Made by a program: the position numbers and the translations under genes
Assembly (NCBI GenBank): GCA_903867185.1
Contig: CAIPQK010000165.1
Coordinates: 1-61,184 of the forward strand
Origin: an uncultured Candidatus Nemicrothrix sp.
GTDB taxonomy: Bacteria; Actinomycetota; Acidimicrobiia; Acidimicrobiales; Acidimicrobilacustridaceae
Reading direction: 5' to 3'
DNA length: 61,184 nucleotides
Part shown: in pieces, positions 25,170-34,699 of the stretch
Layout of the letters: every line of letters begins with the position of its first letter
Position numbering within the stretch: the first letter of the stretch is position 1
The notes under the pieces: generated by a model
Databases searched by the model: none
What the model saw: only the letters and a program-made list of their open reading frames with translations
Told to the model about the DNA's origin: nothing

Positions 25170-26456
25170 TCAACCCGTAGCTGTGACTTGCGCCCCGACC
25201 GAACCTGGAGCAGGTGCGTCCCATGCTGTTGCGCCGGTTCGACCACCAAGTTCCGGGCACTCGCCGGCGAAGACGCCCCACGAGCATTCCCATCCGGGAA
25301 CGATCCAGTCGTGCAACATCCATACGTCATTGAGGGGAGTCTTGCGACCACCGAGAGCAGTGCAATCTTCAGCGCTCATCGCCTCGCCTCCGACTACTAG
25401 CCCGCCCTTCTGGCAGAGCCCGCCGTTGCTGTTGTGCTGATGCCAAAGATCGTTTGCCCCGGCGAAACCGTCCGGTGCACTGCCTGGATGCCACACGAGA
25501 TAGCTGAGTCCAACGAGTTTTGAGTCCGGGTTCGTTCCGTCGTAGAGAAGTTCCGATGGTGTGGCTGGATCGAACGAAATCGCGAGTCGAGGATTTGTGT
25601 AGTGCGCCCCGATGCACGGGACGTACGCGGTTGACTCCTTATATCCAGCAGCCTCGGCGTCGGCAACTGTTGGATACTTCACGACGACAGTGCGGGCCAG
25701 CTCTTGTTGCGACGCGAGCATCACACGTTCGTCACGAGTGAGCTCAACCTGAGGAGTGGACCCTCGATGGCTGTGTCCCTCAGCGTCTGTTGCGACCTGC
25801 CCGGGCGATGCCGGGGGACCAGCGAGTTCGCAAGGTGAAGGCGTGGCGGAGCCTTCAGCTGCGCCGTGACTATGCCCGGCAGTCTCGTGCGCTGCGGTGT
25901 AACTCGGCGTCAACATGATTGCCCCGAGAACGACAGCAATCGTTCCGATCGCCAGGGCAGCGAAACGCAGCGAAATCCGCTCACGGCTTGGCCGCTGCAA
26001 GAGCGCGGGAAAGGCAAGCGCAATGATCGCGAGAAGAATGATGATTCCTTCGATAACCGAAGAGACGATGTCGGGCGCGGAGAAGACCTCCGAACGCAAT
26101 GCTTGCGGACCGAACGGAAGACCAACGGTTCGGGAAACAACCCACGTGGCGATGATGCCAACGTTGACGATGATCGCTGACGCCCAGACCCATCGTCGTG
26201 GCCGGGCAACGATGAGAACGGCAAACGCACATTGGTATGCGGCGATCAACAGAAAGAACCAGCCGTGCGCCCAGTCCTCGGAAAGATGGTGCGGCGCGTA
26301 GCCGAAATGCACCGCTCCGGCGGTCAGTGACAGTACGGCGGCAAGCCACCGGACGGTGAGGTCACGATCGAATTCCCCAGTGCCGCTTCGTGACTCCGAA
26401 TGCTGATCAGCTGACTGCTCGTTGGGCTGTTGTGCGGCGGTGGTTCCCGTGTCCAT
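25170..26456 (-). CDS. uncharacterised membrane protein with His/Cys-rich outer domain
   Basis: I do not recognise this 428-residue protein. It has a disordered N-terminus (about 1-35), about five membrane helices (35-195) including GAVHFGYAPHHLSEDWAHGWFF, then a His-rich linker (HETAGHSHGAAEG, EGHSHRG). A large C-terminal domain follows, with cysteines and histidines in conserved-looking settings: YVPCIGAHYTNPR, YLVWHPGS, LWHQHNSNGGLC, LHDWIVPGWECSWGVFAGECPELGG. A metal- or heme-binding outward domain is plausible, but this is inference from composition. The ATG at 26456 has a GGAG site. The open frame upstream reads through the tRNA-Pro gene and is not coding. A structured segment at 26513-26608 precedes it. 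Confidence 0.85.
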   Translation of the reverse strand: MDTGTTAAQQPNEQSADQHSESRSGTGEFDRDLTVRWLAAVLSLTAGAVHFGYAPHHLSEDWAHGWFFLLIAAYQCAFAVLIVARPRRWVWASAIIVNVGIIATWVVSRTVGLPFGPQALRSEVFSAPDIVSSVIEGIIILLAIIALAFPALLQRPSRERISLRFAALAIGTIAVVLGAIMLTPSYTAAHETAGHSHGAAEGSATPSPCELAGPPASPGQVATDAEGHSHRGSTPQVELTRDERVMLASQQELARTVVVKYPTVADAEAAGYKESTAYVPCIGAHYTNPRLAISFDPATPSELLYDGTNPDSKLVGLSYLVWHPGSAPDGFAGANDLWHQHNSNGGLCQKGGLVVGGEAMSAEDCTALGGRKTPLNDVWMLHDWIVPGWECSWGVFAGECPELGGRTGATAWDAPAPGSVGAQVTATG

Positions 26457-26512
26457 CGAAGCTCCAGGTTGTTCTCTGTTGGATGGGCCGAGGCCCGTCC
26501 TTGATTTAGCAA

Positions 26513-26608
26513 GTTCGACACAGCAGTGTGCTTGTTGTTGCGAGAAATGTGGTCGAACGTAACGTGTGTCGAACAACGGACCTGGAACAAAAGTCCCAGA
26601 TCCGTTGT
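26513..26608 (-). other. structured intergenic segment (nested/alternative inverted repeats)
   Basis: Two pairings overlap. GTTCGACACA (26513-26522) and TGTGTCGAAC (26565-26574) form a perfect 10-bp inverted repeat 42 nt apart. ACAACGGA (26573-26580) and TCCGTTGT (26601-26608), with CTGG/CCAG inside, form an interrupted 12-bp hairpin. The second hairpin shares two bases with the first, so they could be alternatives. The segment sits between tRNA-Pro and the start of the membrane protein on the minus strand. No T-run follows. Confidence 0.4.
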
Positions 26609-26667
26609 CGATCAGGCTTCTACTGCCATTTGGGCACTGACGAAATCCTGTGAATGTGCTGTTCAGC

Positions 26668-26744
26668 TGGTCGGGGAAGGGAGATTCGAACTCCCGGCCT
26701 CCTGCTCCCAAAGCAGGCGCGCTACCAAGCTGCGCCATTCCCCG
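26668..26744 (-). tRNA. tRNA-Pro (TGG)
   Basis: Minus-strand cloverleaf with acceptor CGGGGAA paired to TTCCCCG, D-arm GCGCAGCTTGGTAGCGC, and anticodon stem CCTGC/GCAGG around TTTGGGA (anticodon TGG). The T-arm is CGGGAGTTCGAATCTCCC-like. Discriminator A is at 26671 and CCA is encoded at 26670-26668. Confidence 0.94.
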
Positions 26745-26853
26745 GCTTCGGCAGCGTACAGGTAGAACTTGTGCCCTCCGTTACGAGGTCAATTTGAGAC
26801 TGAATCTCTCAGCTGGACGGGGTCGCGAATCGCACCGGTAGACTCGCCATCCT

Positions 26854-28230
26854 GTGAAAACCTCCGTCGAAGCCCTCGAGGGCAACAAAGTCAAGCTGTC
26901 CGTTGAAGTTGACGAGCAGGAATTCGAATCAGCCGTTGATGCGGCGTTCAAAAAGATCGCCCGAGAGGTGCGCATACCTGGATTCCGTCCCGGTAAGGCG
27001 CCACGTCGGGTTCTTGAGTCACATATCGGCGCTGGTGCCGGTCGTGCTCAGGCGTTGAACGATGCCTTGCCGGACTATTACTCCGAAGCGGTTCTTGCGA
27101 ACGAGGTCGATGTCATCGCGCCACCCGATATCGAACTTGTTGAAGGTTCTGAATCCGGGACCGTGAAGTTCGACGCAATCGTCGAAGTTCGACCGGTGAT
27201 TTCGATCTCCGGCTATAAGTCCCTCGCCGTCGAAATCCCATCGCCTTCGCCTTCCGATGAAGAAATCGATGCGCAACTCGAGCGCTTCCGCAATCAGTAC
27301 GGCGAACTCGAAGTCGTTGAACGTGCCGCCGACACTGGTGACTACGTCACGATCGACATCGAAGGTTCCCAGAACGACGAGGTCCTCGAAGGCCTTGTTG
27401 CGAGTGCGTACCTCTATGAGGTTGGCTCCGCTGGCATTGTTCCTGAACTCGATGAGCAACTTGCCGGCGTTTCTGCGGGCGATACACGTTCATTCGACGC
27501 GGCCCATCCAAATGGTGAAGAAGAAGATCCGCTTCACTTCGAGGTAACCGTCACTGAAGTCAAGGCCAAGGTTCTTCCAGAGCTCAACGACGAATTTGCT
27601 GCACAGGCTTCGGAGTTCGAAACCATGGCGGCCTGGCGCGATGACATCGTCACCCGCATGACCGAAGTTCGCAAAGCTCAGTCACAAATGGTTGTTCGCG
27701 AGAAAATCGGTGAAGCGCTTGCCGAGCTCGTCTCCGATGAACTTCCTGAACCGCTGATCGCTGCCGAGATGAACGAACGTCTCCAGGACATGGCGATGCG
27801 CTTGCAGGCACAGGGCCTTTCTCTTGACCAGTGGCTTCAGTTCTCAGGCACCGACACCGAACAGTTCCTCGATGAACTCAAGACCACAGCCGATCGTTCG
27901 GCTCGCGTCGATCTCGCGTTGCGAGCTATCGCCCTTGCTGAAGCCATCGAAGTGCTTGAAGAGGACCTCGACCTCGAATTCGAAGCTGTGGCTGCTCGTG
28001 TTGAACAAGACAGCGATGTTGTCCGCACGCAGCTCACCGAAGCCGGGCACATCCCCGCACTTAAAGTCGACATTGCGAAGCGGAAGTCGCTCGATTGGTT
28101 GACCGAATCTGTCACCATCACTGACGAGGCCGGAAACAGCATCACGTTCTCCGATCTTGCCGCGTCAGATGAAGACGATGGCGATACCGTCGTGGATACC
28201 CCAGCGTCCGAGGAGGACGAATCCGAGTGA
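26854..28230 (+). CDS. tig: trigger factor
   Basis: The ribosome-associated chaperone and prolyl isomerase. The 458 residues hold the N-terminal ribosome-binding domain (signature [15 protein letters not shown], about 45-60), the FKBP-like PPIase domain ([14 protein letters not shown] to [11 protein letters not shown], about 155-250) and the helical C-terminal chaperone arms. An acidic tail ([13 protein letters not shown]) ends the protein. The GTG at 26854 follows TAGACT by 9 nt and has no clear ribosome site. Its stop overlaps the clpP2 GTG (GTGA), giving the widespread tig-clpP-clpX order: newly made proteins, then degradation. Confidence 0.95.
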   Translation: MKTSVEALEGNKVKLSVEVDEQEFESAVDAAFKKIAREVRIPGFRPGKAPRRVLESHIGAGAGRAQALNDALPDYYSEAVLANEVDVIAPPDIELVEGSESGTVKFDAIVEVRPVISISGYKSLAVEIPSPSPSDEEIDAQLERFRNQYGELEVVERAADTGDYVTIDIEGSQNDEVLEGLVASAYLYEVGSAGIVPELDEQLAGVSAGDTRSFDAAHPNGEEEDPLHFEVTVTEVKAKVLPELNDEFAAQASEFETMAAWRDDIVTRMTEVRKAQSQMVVREKIGEALAELVSDELPEPLIAAEMNERLQDMAMRLQAQGLSLDQWLQFSGTDTEQFLDELKTTADRSARVDLALRAIALAEAIEVLEEDLDLEFEAVAARVEQDSDVVRTQLTEAGHIPALKVDIAKRKSLDWLTESVTITDEAGNSITFSDLAASDEDDGDTVVDTPASEEDESE

Positions 28231-28892
28231 TCGAATCCAGCGGCATCAGCGACCTGAAGATCAGCAATTACATTCCGAACCCGACTGTCATTTACGAAAC
28301 AAGTCGCGGTCAGACCATCACTGCCGATCTCTATTCGCGTCTGTTGAAGGAAAACATCATCTTCATCGGCACTCCGATTGACGACACTGTCGCCAATCTG
28401 ATTTGTGCGCAGTTGCTTCATCTCGAGTCGGAAAATCCCGACAAGGACATCAACATCTACATCAACAGCCCCGGTGGCGATGTTCTCGCGCTTATGGCCA
28501 TTTACGACACCATGCAGTTCGTGAAGCCCGACATCATGACCATCTGTTTCGGTCAAGCAGCCTCGGCTGCAGCGGTGCTCCTGGCTGCAGGCACCCCAGG
28601 CAAGCGCCTAGCGCTGCCTCACGCCCGGGTCCTCATCCACCAGCCATACGCCGGGGCTCAGGGCCAGGCCACTGACATCGAACTCGCCGCAAGAGAGATT
28701 CTTCGGATCCGTTCTTTGCTCGAAGAGGTCCTTTCTTTCCATACAGGGCAGACCCAAGAGAAGATCCACCGGGACACCGACCGGGACTTTGTAATGTCTG
28801 CAGAGGAAGCGAAGGACTACGGAATCATCGACGAGGTGATTTCCGTCCGGGAGCTCGCCGATACGAGCGGTCCAATTACGGCCATTCGCTGA
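28227..28892 (+). CDS. clpP2: ATP-dependent Clp protease proteolytic subunit, ClpP2 type
   Basis: A 221-residue ClpP paralogue. Catalytic Ser lies in [20 protein letters not shown], His in [14 protein letters not shown] and Asp in DTDRDF. The [13 protein letters not shown] context and [11 protein letters not shown] are typical of the actinobacterial ClpP2 type, whereas the gene at 8375 has the ClpP1-type SMGQ. The GTG start overlaps the tig stop, and clpX follows after 28 bp. The N-terminal 30 residues probably form the axial loops and may include a propeptide. Its partner subunit is expected to be the distant ClpP1. Confidence 0.94.
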   Translation: MIESSGISDLKISNYIPNPTVIYETSRGQTITADLYSRLLKENIIFIGTPIDDTVANLICAQLLHLESENPDKDINIYINSPGGDVLALMAIYDTMQFVKPDIMTICFGQAASAAAVLLAAGTPGKRLALPHARVLIHQPYAGAQGQATDIELAAREILRIRSLLEEVLSFHTGQTQEKIHRDTDRDFVMSAEEAKDYGIIDEVISVRELADTSGPITAIR

Positions 28893-28920
28893 GACTCAAG
28901 AGACCAAGGGGTACCCAAAC

Positions 28921-30192
28921 GTGGCCAAGTTCGGAGATGGTGGCGAACTACTGAAGTGCTCGTTCTGCGGGAAGTCCCAGAAGCAGGTCAAGAAGCTGAT
29001 CGCCGGTCCAGGTGTCTACATTTGCGACGAGTGCATCGACCTGTGTAACGAGATCATCGAAGAGGAGCTTTCCGAAACCGGTGAGCTCTCACTGGAAGAA
29101 CTTCCCAAGCCAGTCGAGATCTTTGAGTTCCTGAACGACTACATCGTCGGGCAAGAACAGGCCAAGCGAATTCTCTCGGTCGCGGTGTACAACCACTATC
29201 GACGCGTTCAGTACGGCGTGGCGCAGCGCGACGACGTTGAACTCGCGAAATCAAACATTCTCCTTATTGGTCCCACTGGTTGCGGCAAGACCCTTCTTGC
29301 TCAGACGTTGGCGCGCATGCTGAACGTTCCGTTCGCCATTGCCGACGCCACTGCTCTCACAGAAGCTGGCTATGTGGGCGAGGACGTCGAGAACATCCTG
29401 CTCAAGTTGATCCAAGCAGCCGATTACGACGTCAAGAAAGCTGAAACCGGAATCATCTACATCGATGAAATCGACAAGGTCGCTCGTAAAGCGGAAAACC
29501 CGTCGATCACTCGAGATGTTTCCGGTGAAGGTGTCCAACAGGCACTCCTGAAGATTCTTGAAGGCACAACGGCTTCGGTTCCTCCTCAAGGTGGACGTAA
29601 GCATCCGCATCAGGAATTCATCCAGATCGACACCACCAACATCCTCTTCATCTGCGGCGGAGCGTTCGCCGGTGTCGACAAGATCATCGAAAGCCGAATC
29701 GGCAAGAAGGGCATTGGCTTCTCGGCCGAACTTCGTTCCGATAAGGCCGATGTTGGTGCGCTCTACAAGAGCATCCTCCCCGAAGATCTCCTCAAGTTCG
29801 GTCTCATTCCCGAGTTCATCGGCCGTCTTCCCGTGATCGGCGCCGTCGCCAACCTCGATCGTGAAGCTCTCGTCGAAATCCTGACTGAACCACGCAACGC
29901 TCTCGTGAAGCAGTACCAGAAGTTCTTCGAATTCGAAGAGGTCGAACTCGAATTCACCCCTGAAGCCCTCAACGCAATTGCCGACCAAGCTCTTGTGCGT
30001 GGCACTGGTGCTCGTGGGCTGCGCGCCATTCTCGAAGAGGTACTCCTCGAGATCATGTATGAACTTCCGAGCCGCGAGGACATCGCCAAGGTCATCATCG
30101 GGGCTGAGTCGGTTATCGAACGAACCGAACCAGTGTTCATCACCCGTGCGGCAACAACGCGCACAAACCGCCCACGACGCGCCGCGTCGTAG
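28921..30192 (+). CDS. clpX: ATP-dependent Clp protease ATP-binding subunit ClpX
   Basis: The unfoldase of the ClpXP protease, 423 residues. The N-terminal zinc-binding domain has four cysteines in CSFCGKSQ and CDECIDLC. The AAA+ module has Walker A GPTGCGKT (about 118), Walker [11 protein letters not shown], the arginine finger region and sensor 2 [15 protein letters not shown]. Pore loop residues GYVGEDVE and the IGF-type ClpP-docking loop region are in place ([10 protein letters not shown]). The GTG start comes 28 bp after clpP2 in the tig-clpP2-clpX unit. The C-terminus is a short arginine-rich tail. Confidence 0.96.
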   Translation: MAKFGDGGELLKCSFCGKSQKQVKKLIAGPGVYICDECIDLCNEIIEEELSETGELSLEELPKPVEIFEFLNDYIVGQEQAKRILSVAVYNHYRRVQYGVAQRDDVELAKSNILLIGPTGCGKTLLAQTLARMLNVPFAIADATALTEAGYVGEDVENILLKLIQAADYDVKKAETGIIYIDEIDKVARKAENPSITRDVSGEGVQQALLKILEGTTASVPPQGGRKHPHQEFIQIDTTNILFICGGAFAGVDKIIESRIGKKGIGFSAELRSDKADVGALYKSILPEDLLKFGLIPEFIGRLPVIGAVANLDREALVEILTEPRNALVKQYQKFFEFEEVELEFTPEALNAIADQALVRGTGARGLRAILEEVLLEIMYELPSREDIAKVIIGAESVIERTEPVFITRAATTRTNRPRRAAS

Positions 30193-30225
30193 CCGGCACT
30201 TGTTCTCCACAATGCGCCTCACCCC

Positions 30226-31530
30226 GTGAACTTCGACGAATCAATCGCGTACCTCGACAGTCATATCAATCTCGAGGCAACCGCCGGGCTCATCCATGGT
30301 CTTTCGCTTGACCACATGCGCAGTCTCGTGGGAGTGCTTGGCGATCCCCAGGATTCGTTCCAAGTCATTCATGTAACCGGAACGAACGGCAAGGGATCAA
30401 CGGCACGCATGATCACTGCGTTGCTTGTCGAACACGGCCTCTCTGTCGGCACTTACAGCAGTCCCCATTTGCAGCGAATCAACGAACGCATTTGCTGGAA
30501 TGGTGATTCGATCTCCGATGAACAGTTCGCTGCAGTCGTCACCGACGTTGCACGTGTCGCTCCGCTTTCTGGCATAACGCCGTCGTTCTTTGAACTCCTA
30601 ACCGCTGCAGCCTTCCTTTGGTTTGCTGAATCGGCTGTAGATGTAGCCGTCGTTGAAGTCGGGCTGTTGGGTCGTTACGACGCAACCAACGTGTGCGAGG
30701 CCGATGTAGCGGTGATTACGAATATCGGGCGTGATCACACCGACGGCGAAGGGGAGTGGCAACAGGCAATCGCCACCGAGAAGGCTGGCATCATTACGGA
30801 GAAGTCGACGCTTGTCACTGGTGTTACCGAGCCAGCACTACGAGCAATTTTCGACGCGGAAGGTCCCGATCGAGTCTTTTCTCGAGGCGATGATTTCGAA
30901 GTAGCGAACGACCTCTACGCAGTCGGTGGTCATCTCATCAATCTTCGGACTCCTTTTGGCGCCTACGACCAAGTGCTGGTGCCGCTGCACGGTGCTCATC
31001 AATCGGAGAATGCTGCGTTAGCAGTCGTTGCTGTCGAAGCGTTTTTCGATCGAGCATTAGACGAAGCAGTCATCGAATCTGCTTTCCAGACAGTGACGAT
31101 GCCTGGTCGATTTGAGGTTGTTTCGCACTCTCCATTGCTGATCCTCGATGGTGCCCATAATCCAGACGGTGCACGAGCGGCTGCACGAACGCTCACCGAA
31201 GAATTTGATGTTGCCGGTCGCCGCGTGCTTGTCATCGGCATGTTGACCGGGCGCGATGTTGTCGAGATGCTCGAATCGCTTGAAGCGCGGCAAGCCGACC
31301 TCGTCATCGCTTGCACGCCGAAAAGCCCGCGAGCGGTTCCGGCATCAGATGTGGCTGCGGTGGTCCGGGCAATGGGGGTCATGGTCGAACAGATCGACGA
31401 TGTCGCCACTGCGGTGCAGCGAGCGATCGATGTTTCAACCGATGAAGACGTGATCCTCGTCGCCGGTTCGTTGTACGTGGCCGGCGCGGCCCGCACCGCT
31501 GCTGAGCGGATCGCTCGCCGGGGCGACTGA
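30226..31530 (+). CDS. folC: folylpolyglutamate synthase / dihydrofolate synthase
   Basis: FolC adds glutamate to folates, and often also to dihydropteroate, using ATP. The 434-residue Mur-ligase-like protein has the P-loop VTGTNGKGST (about 46-55), the SSPHLQRINERI segment, EVGLLGRYDATN, and GAHNPDGARA in the C-terminal domain. It starts at GTG 30226, 33 bp after clpX, and may be read through from that operon. No ribosome site is obvious. ndk follows after 56 bp. Substrate preference between FPGS and DHFS activities cannot be read from the sequence. Confidence 0.93.
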   Translation: MNFDESIAYLDSHINLEATAGLIHGLSLDHMRSLVGVLGDPQDSFQVIHVTGTNGKGSTARMITALLVEHGLSVGTYSSPHLQRINERICWNGDSISDEQFAAVVTDVARVAPLSGITPSFFELLTAAAFLWFAESAVDVAVVEVGLLGRYDATNVCEADVAVITNIGRDHTDGEGEWQQAIATEKAGIITEKSTLVTGVTEPALRAIFDAEGPDRVFSRGDDFEVANDLYAVGGHLINLRTPFGAYDQVLVPLHGAHQSENAALAVVAVEAFFDRALDEAVIESAFQTVTMPGRFEVVSHSPLLILDGAHNPDGARAAARTLTEEFDVAGRRVLVIGMLTGRDVVEMLESLEARQADLVIACTPKSPRAVPASDVAAVVRAMGVMVEQIDDVATAVQRAIDVSTDEDVILVAGSLYVAGAARTAAERIARRGD

Positions 31531-31586
31531 AGAGCGATTGCGCAGCGAATCGCATCGCGGGTAGGTGGTGGTCTAGCGTTTCGGGC

Positions 31587-31994
31587 ATGGACCGCACGTT
31601 TATTATCTGCAAACCCGACGCCGTCGAACGAGGCCTCGTTGGTGAAATCCTCTCTCGCTTTGAGCGCCGCAACCTCAGTGTCGTTGCCGCAGAGCTCCGG
31701 ACGATCGATCGCGCCACCGCCGAGCAGCACTACGGCGAACACTCCGACAAGCCGTTCTTTGGCGAACTCGTTGAGTTCATCACCCGCGGGCCAGCGATGC
31801 TCGCAGTGATCGAAGGTCCAGAGGACACCTGGAAGGTTGTCCGGACAATGATGGGTACGACGAACCCTCGCGATGCGGCTCCTGGCACCATCCGCGGCGA
31901 TCTCGGGATTCTCTTTACCGAGAACCTGATCCATGGCAGTGACGGCCCAGAAGCCGCCCAGCGAGAGATCGCACTGTTCTTCCCTGGCCTCTGA
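31587..31994 (+). CDS. ndk: nucleoside diphosphate kinase
   Basis: Ndk equalises nucleoside triphosphate pools by phosphate transfer through an active-site histidine. All 135 residues fit the family: RTFIICKPDAVERGLVGEI at the N-terminus, GPAMLAVIEG, GTTNPRDAAPGTIRGDLG, and NLIHGSDGPEAAQREI with the catalytic His. The ATG at 31587 is 7 nt behind TAGCGT, indicating its own leaderless-type promoter, so it need not depend on folC. A 180-bp gap before mreB follows. Confidence 0.95.
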   Translation: MDRTFIICKPDAVERGLVGEILSRFERRNLSVVAAELRTIDRATAEQHYGEHSDKPFFGELVEFITRGPAMLAVIEGPEDTWKVVRTMMGTTNPRDAAPGTIRGDLGILFTENLIHGSDGPEAAQREIALFFPGL

Positions 31995-32174
31995 TTTCAC
32001 GGTTAGTTGGTCCCGCGAGGGCCGCGGACTAGCCTCATCAAAGGACGGAGAGGGTCAGGCGCATCGTTGCGCTGGCATTGACCGTCTTTTTCCACCTCAT
32101 TCATCTGCACCTCTTAACTGTCGACGTTCCACTCCAGAGCAGCAGGCCCAGAGCTCCAACGGGAGGCTCACCCC

Positions 32175-33263
32175 ATGGCCGGGAATATTTTCAACTCGAT
32201 TTCTTCGAGTATCTCCAATTCGATCGCTTCACGAGACTCGCTGTCCAACATCGTCGGGCGCGACATGGCCGTCGATCTCGGCACCGCCAATACCCTTATT
32301 TACGTTCGCGGCGAAGGCATCGTGCTCAATGAGCCGTCCGTAGTTGCCATCAATGTCAAAGACGGACGTCCGGTTGCAGTGGGCGCCGAAGCAAAGCGAA
32401 TGATCGGGCGCACGCCCTCTCACATTCAGGCGATTCGTCCTTTGCGAGATGGCGTTATTGCTGATTTCGACATCTGCGAAAAGATGCTCCGCTATTTCAT
32501 TCAGAAGGTTCACACCTCGAAGTGGGCAAAGCCGCGCATGGTGATTTGTGTTCCTTCCGGGATCACTCCCGTTGAACAACGCGCCGTGCAGGAGGCCGCA
32601 GAGTTCGCTGGCGCGCGTAAACCGGCATACATCATCGAAGAACCAATGGCTGCTGCAATCGGCGCTGGATTACCAGTTCAGGAACCCACCGGAAACATGA
32701 TCGTCGACATCGGCGGAGGTACGACCGAAGTCGCTGTTATCTCACTCGGTGGCGTTGTGACATCGCAATCTGCCCGCGTTGGAGGCGATGCCATCGATGC
32801 GGCGATCATCAGTTACATCAAGAAGGAATACAGCCTCGCACTCGGCGAACGTACTGCCGAAGAGGTCAAAATGGCGTTGGGCTCAGCTTGGCCCCTTGAG
32901 ATCGAATTGCACGCAGAAATTCGCGGTCGCGACCTAGTTACCGGTCTCCCGAAAACCATCGTGACAACGACCGAGGAAATTCGTGAGGCGATCGAAGAAC
33001 CAGTTGCTGCAATCGTCGATGCTGTGAAAGTCACGCTCGACAAGACTCCTCCGGAACTTTCTGCCGACATCATGGAGCAAGGCGTTGTGCTTGCTGGCGG
33101 TGGAGCGTTACTTCACGGAATCAGCGAACGGCTCGAACACGAAACCGGTATGCCGATCATCATCGCCCAAAATCCCCTTTTCGCCGTCGCTATCGGCTCG
33201 GGCCAATCGCTTGAGGAGTTCGACGCATTGAAGGGCGTGCTCTTCTCGTCGACCATCAACTGA
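32175..33263 (+). CDS. mreB: rod shape-determining protein MreB
   Basis: The bacterial actin that guides lateral cell wall synthesis, 362 residues. Actin-fold motifs are present: phosphate 1 AVDLGTANTLIY, phosphate 2 IVDIGGGTTEVAV, the adenosine loop AGGGALLHG, and VPSGITPVEQRAV. The N-terminal Ser/Ile/Asn-rich stretch (about 1-30) could be an amphipathic membrane anchor and is a little longer than usual. The ATG at 32175 has GGGAGG upstream. It leads the mreB-mreC-mreD-mrdA-rodA cluster. Presence of MreB in an actinobacterium argues against polar-growing lineages such as mycobacteria. Confidence 0.96.
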   Translation: MAGNIFNSISSSISNSIASRDSLSNIVGRDMAVDLGTANTLIYVRGEGIVLNEPSVVAINVKDGRPVAVGAEAKRMIGRTPSHIQAIRPLRDGVIADFDICEKMLRYFIQKVHTSKWAKPRMVICVPSGITPVEQRAVQEAAEFAGARKPAYIIEEPMAAAIGAGLPVQEPTGNMIVDIGGGTTEVAVISLGGVVTSQSARVGGDAIDAAIISYIKKEYSLALGERTAEEVKMALGSAWPLEIELHAEIRGRDLVTGLPKTIVTTTEEIREAIEEPVAAIVDAVKVTLDKTPPELSADIMEQGVVLAGGGALLHGISERLEHETGMPIIIAQNPLFAVAIGSGQSLEEFDALKGVLFSSTIN

Positions 33264-33276
33264 GTCGATCTGTACC

Positions 33277-34107
33277 ATGGCGTCGTCGAGGCGAAGAGGA
33301 CGAGCACGTATAACGATAAGTCTGCTGCTTCTGTCGGCGGTTCTCCTACTGACGCTTGATAGTCGTGGGTCAGGGCCAGTCCAATCTGCCCGGAGCGCTG
33401 TGCTGTCGGTGCTGTCTCCGCTTGGTAATGCTGCTTCGACTGTCGTAAGTCCTTTTCGAAATGCTTGGAATAGCGCCTTCGATCAAGGGAATCTCAAGAA
33501 AGAGAACGAAACACTCCGCGAGGAGAACGATCGTTTGAAAGGCGATGTAACGGCCAATTCCATAGCGAAGGAGCAGTTGCAGCAACTTCTTCAACTTGTG
33601 GGCATTCCGTTCGTTGGCGATACCCCTGTCGTGCATTCCCGTGTTGTATCCGGTGCAGTTGGAAACTTTGGCGATCGACTCGAGCTTGATAAAGGTTCGA
33701 ACGCAGGTATTGAGCGAAACATGCCAGTTGTGACTGGCGAAGGTCTCATCGGGAAAGTTATCGAAGTGAGCGAGAACCGTTGCGTGGTGTCGCTCCTCAC
33801 AAGCGGGACCTACAGGGTCGGGTTCTCTGTTGTCGGGACAGCAGCAATCGGCATTGCGCAGGGGAGTGGTGGCGACGGCAGCCTTCGGGGGACCAATATC
33901 GACTCTCGCCAGTTAGTGACGGTGGGAGCGATCACTGCGACGAGCGGCTTAGCGGGCAGTCCGTTTCCTCCGAATCTTCCGATCGGTACGGTCACAGGAG
34001 TCCGAAGCAATGAGGCAGCACTTGAATCGACCGTCGATATTTCGATGTTTGCCAACCTCAATAATCTGATCTATGCCGATGTCGTCTTATGGAAACCGGC
34101 TGGCTGA
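33277..34107 (+). CDS. mreC: rod shape-determining protein MreC
   Basis: MreC links the elongation machinery across the membrane. The 276-residue protein has a basic start (MASSRRRGRARI), one membrane helix (about 14-30), a coiled coil (NLKKENETLREENDRLKGDV, about 70-105), and the outer beta-barrel domain with SRVVSGAVGNFGDRLELDKGSNAGIERNMPVVTGEGLIGKV. The ATG at 33277 is 13 bp after mreB, and mreD starts 3 bp after its stop. Length and order are as expected for the family. Confidence 0.94.
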   Translation: MASSRRRGRARITISLLLLSAVLLLTLDSRGSGPVQSARSAVLSVLSPLGNAASTVVSPFRNAWNSAFDQGNLKKENETLREENDRLKGDVTANSIAKEQLQQLLQLVGIPFVGDTPVVHSRVVSGAVGNFGDRLELDKGSNAGIERNMPVVTGEGLIGKVIEVSENRCVVSLLTSGTYRVGFSVVGTAAIGIAQGSGGDGSLRGTNIDSRQLVTVGAITATSGLAGSPFPPNLPIGTVTGVRSNEAALESTVDISMFANLNNLIYADVVLWKPAG

Positions 34108-34110
34108 GTC

Positions 34111-34620
34111 ATGGATCACCCTGCACTGCGTTATCTGATCGTGATCGCCACAGCGGCATTTCTGCAGTACACGGTCGTTACGCAATTTCGAATCGCAGGC
34201 GTAAGCGCCGATCTACTTTTGGTTGTCGCCATAGCTGCGGGCATGATTGGCGGCGCTGAACGTGGCGCGATCATTGGCTTCGCGAGTGGACTTTGTCTTG
34301 ATTTAATGGTGACGACACCGTTTGGTCTGTGTGCCATCTCAGGACTTGTCGCAGGCGTTGTGGCTGGCTTGCTCGAGGACGCCACCGTGCATTCGGCCCG
34401 ATGGCTGACGATGGTGATCGCTTCTCTGGCGAGTTCCGCGGGAATTCTCTCGTTCGCTATCGCAGGGTCCCTGCTTGGCCGACCAGATCTGCTCTCTGGT
34501 CACCTCTTCACCATCCTTGGGATCGTCGGAGTCACCTCGGCTGCACTGGTGTTTCCCGCGCTGCGGGCCTGCCGATGGGCAGATCCAGAAGATGCCATGC
34601 TCCGGGCTGCAGCCCGCTGA
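34111..34620 (+). CDS. mreD: rod shape-determining protein MreD
   Basis: A 169-residue integral membrane protein with five or six helices (for example YLIVIATAAFLQYTVV and LLLVVAIAAGMIGGAERGAIIGFASGLCLDLM). MreD proteins are poorly conserved in sequence; the call rests on topology, size and the position between mreC and the penicillin-binding protein gene, plus the GxxxGlxxDl-like FASGLCLDLM segment. It starts 3 bp after mreC. The cytoplasmic C-terminus is short. A 79-bp gap separates it from mrdA. Confidence 0.88.
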   Translation: MDHPALRYLIVIATAAFLQYTVVTQFRIAGVSADLLLVVAIAAGMIGGAERGAIIGFASGLCLDLMVTTPFGLCAISGLVAGVVAGLLEDATVHSARWLTMVIASLASSAGILSFAIAGSLLGRPDLLSGHLFTILGIVGVTSAALVFPALRACRWADPEDAMLRAAAR

Positions 34621-34699
34621 GGCCTCTGATCTGCTCAACTATGGGCGCCGTGATTCCCCAACTCGTGCATCACACAGCCTTCGCGTGAACCCCTGACCC

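Noticed and set aside
26457-26738. In-frame extension of the unknown membrane protein through tRNA-Pro
   Set aside because: The translated extension reads the tRNA gene itself; the ATG at 26456 with a GGAG site is a better start.
29251-30222. 323-codon minus-strand frame opposite clpX
   Set aside because: Fully antisense to clpX and dominated by acidic residues mirrored from its codons; no start signal or domain was seen.
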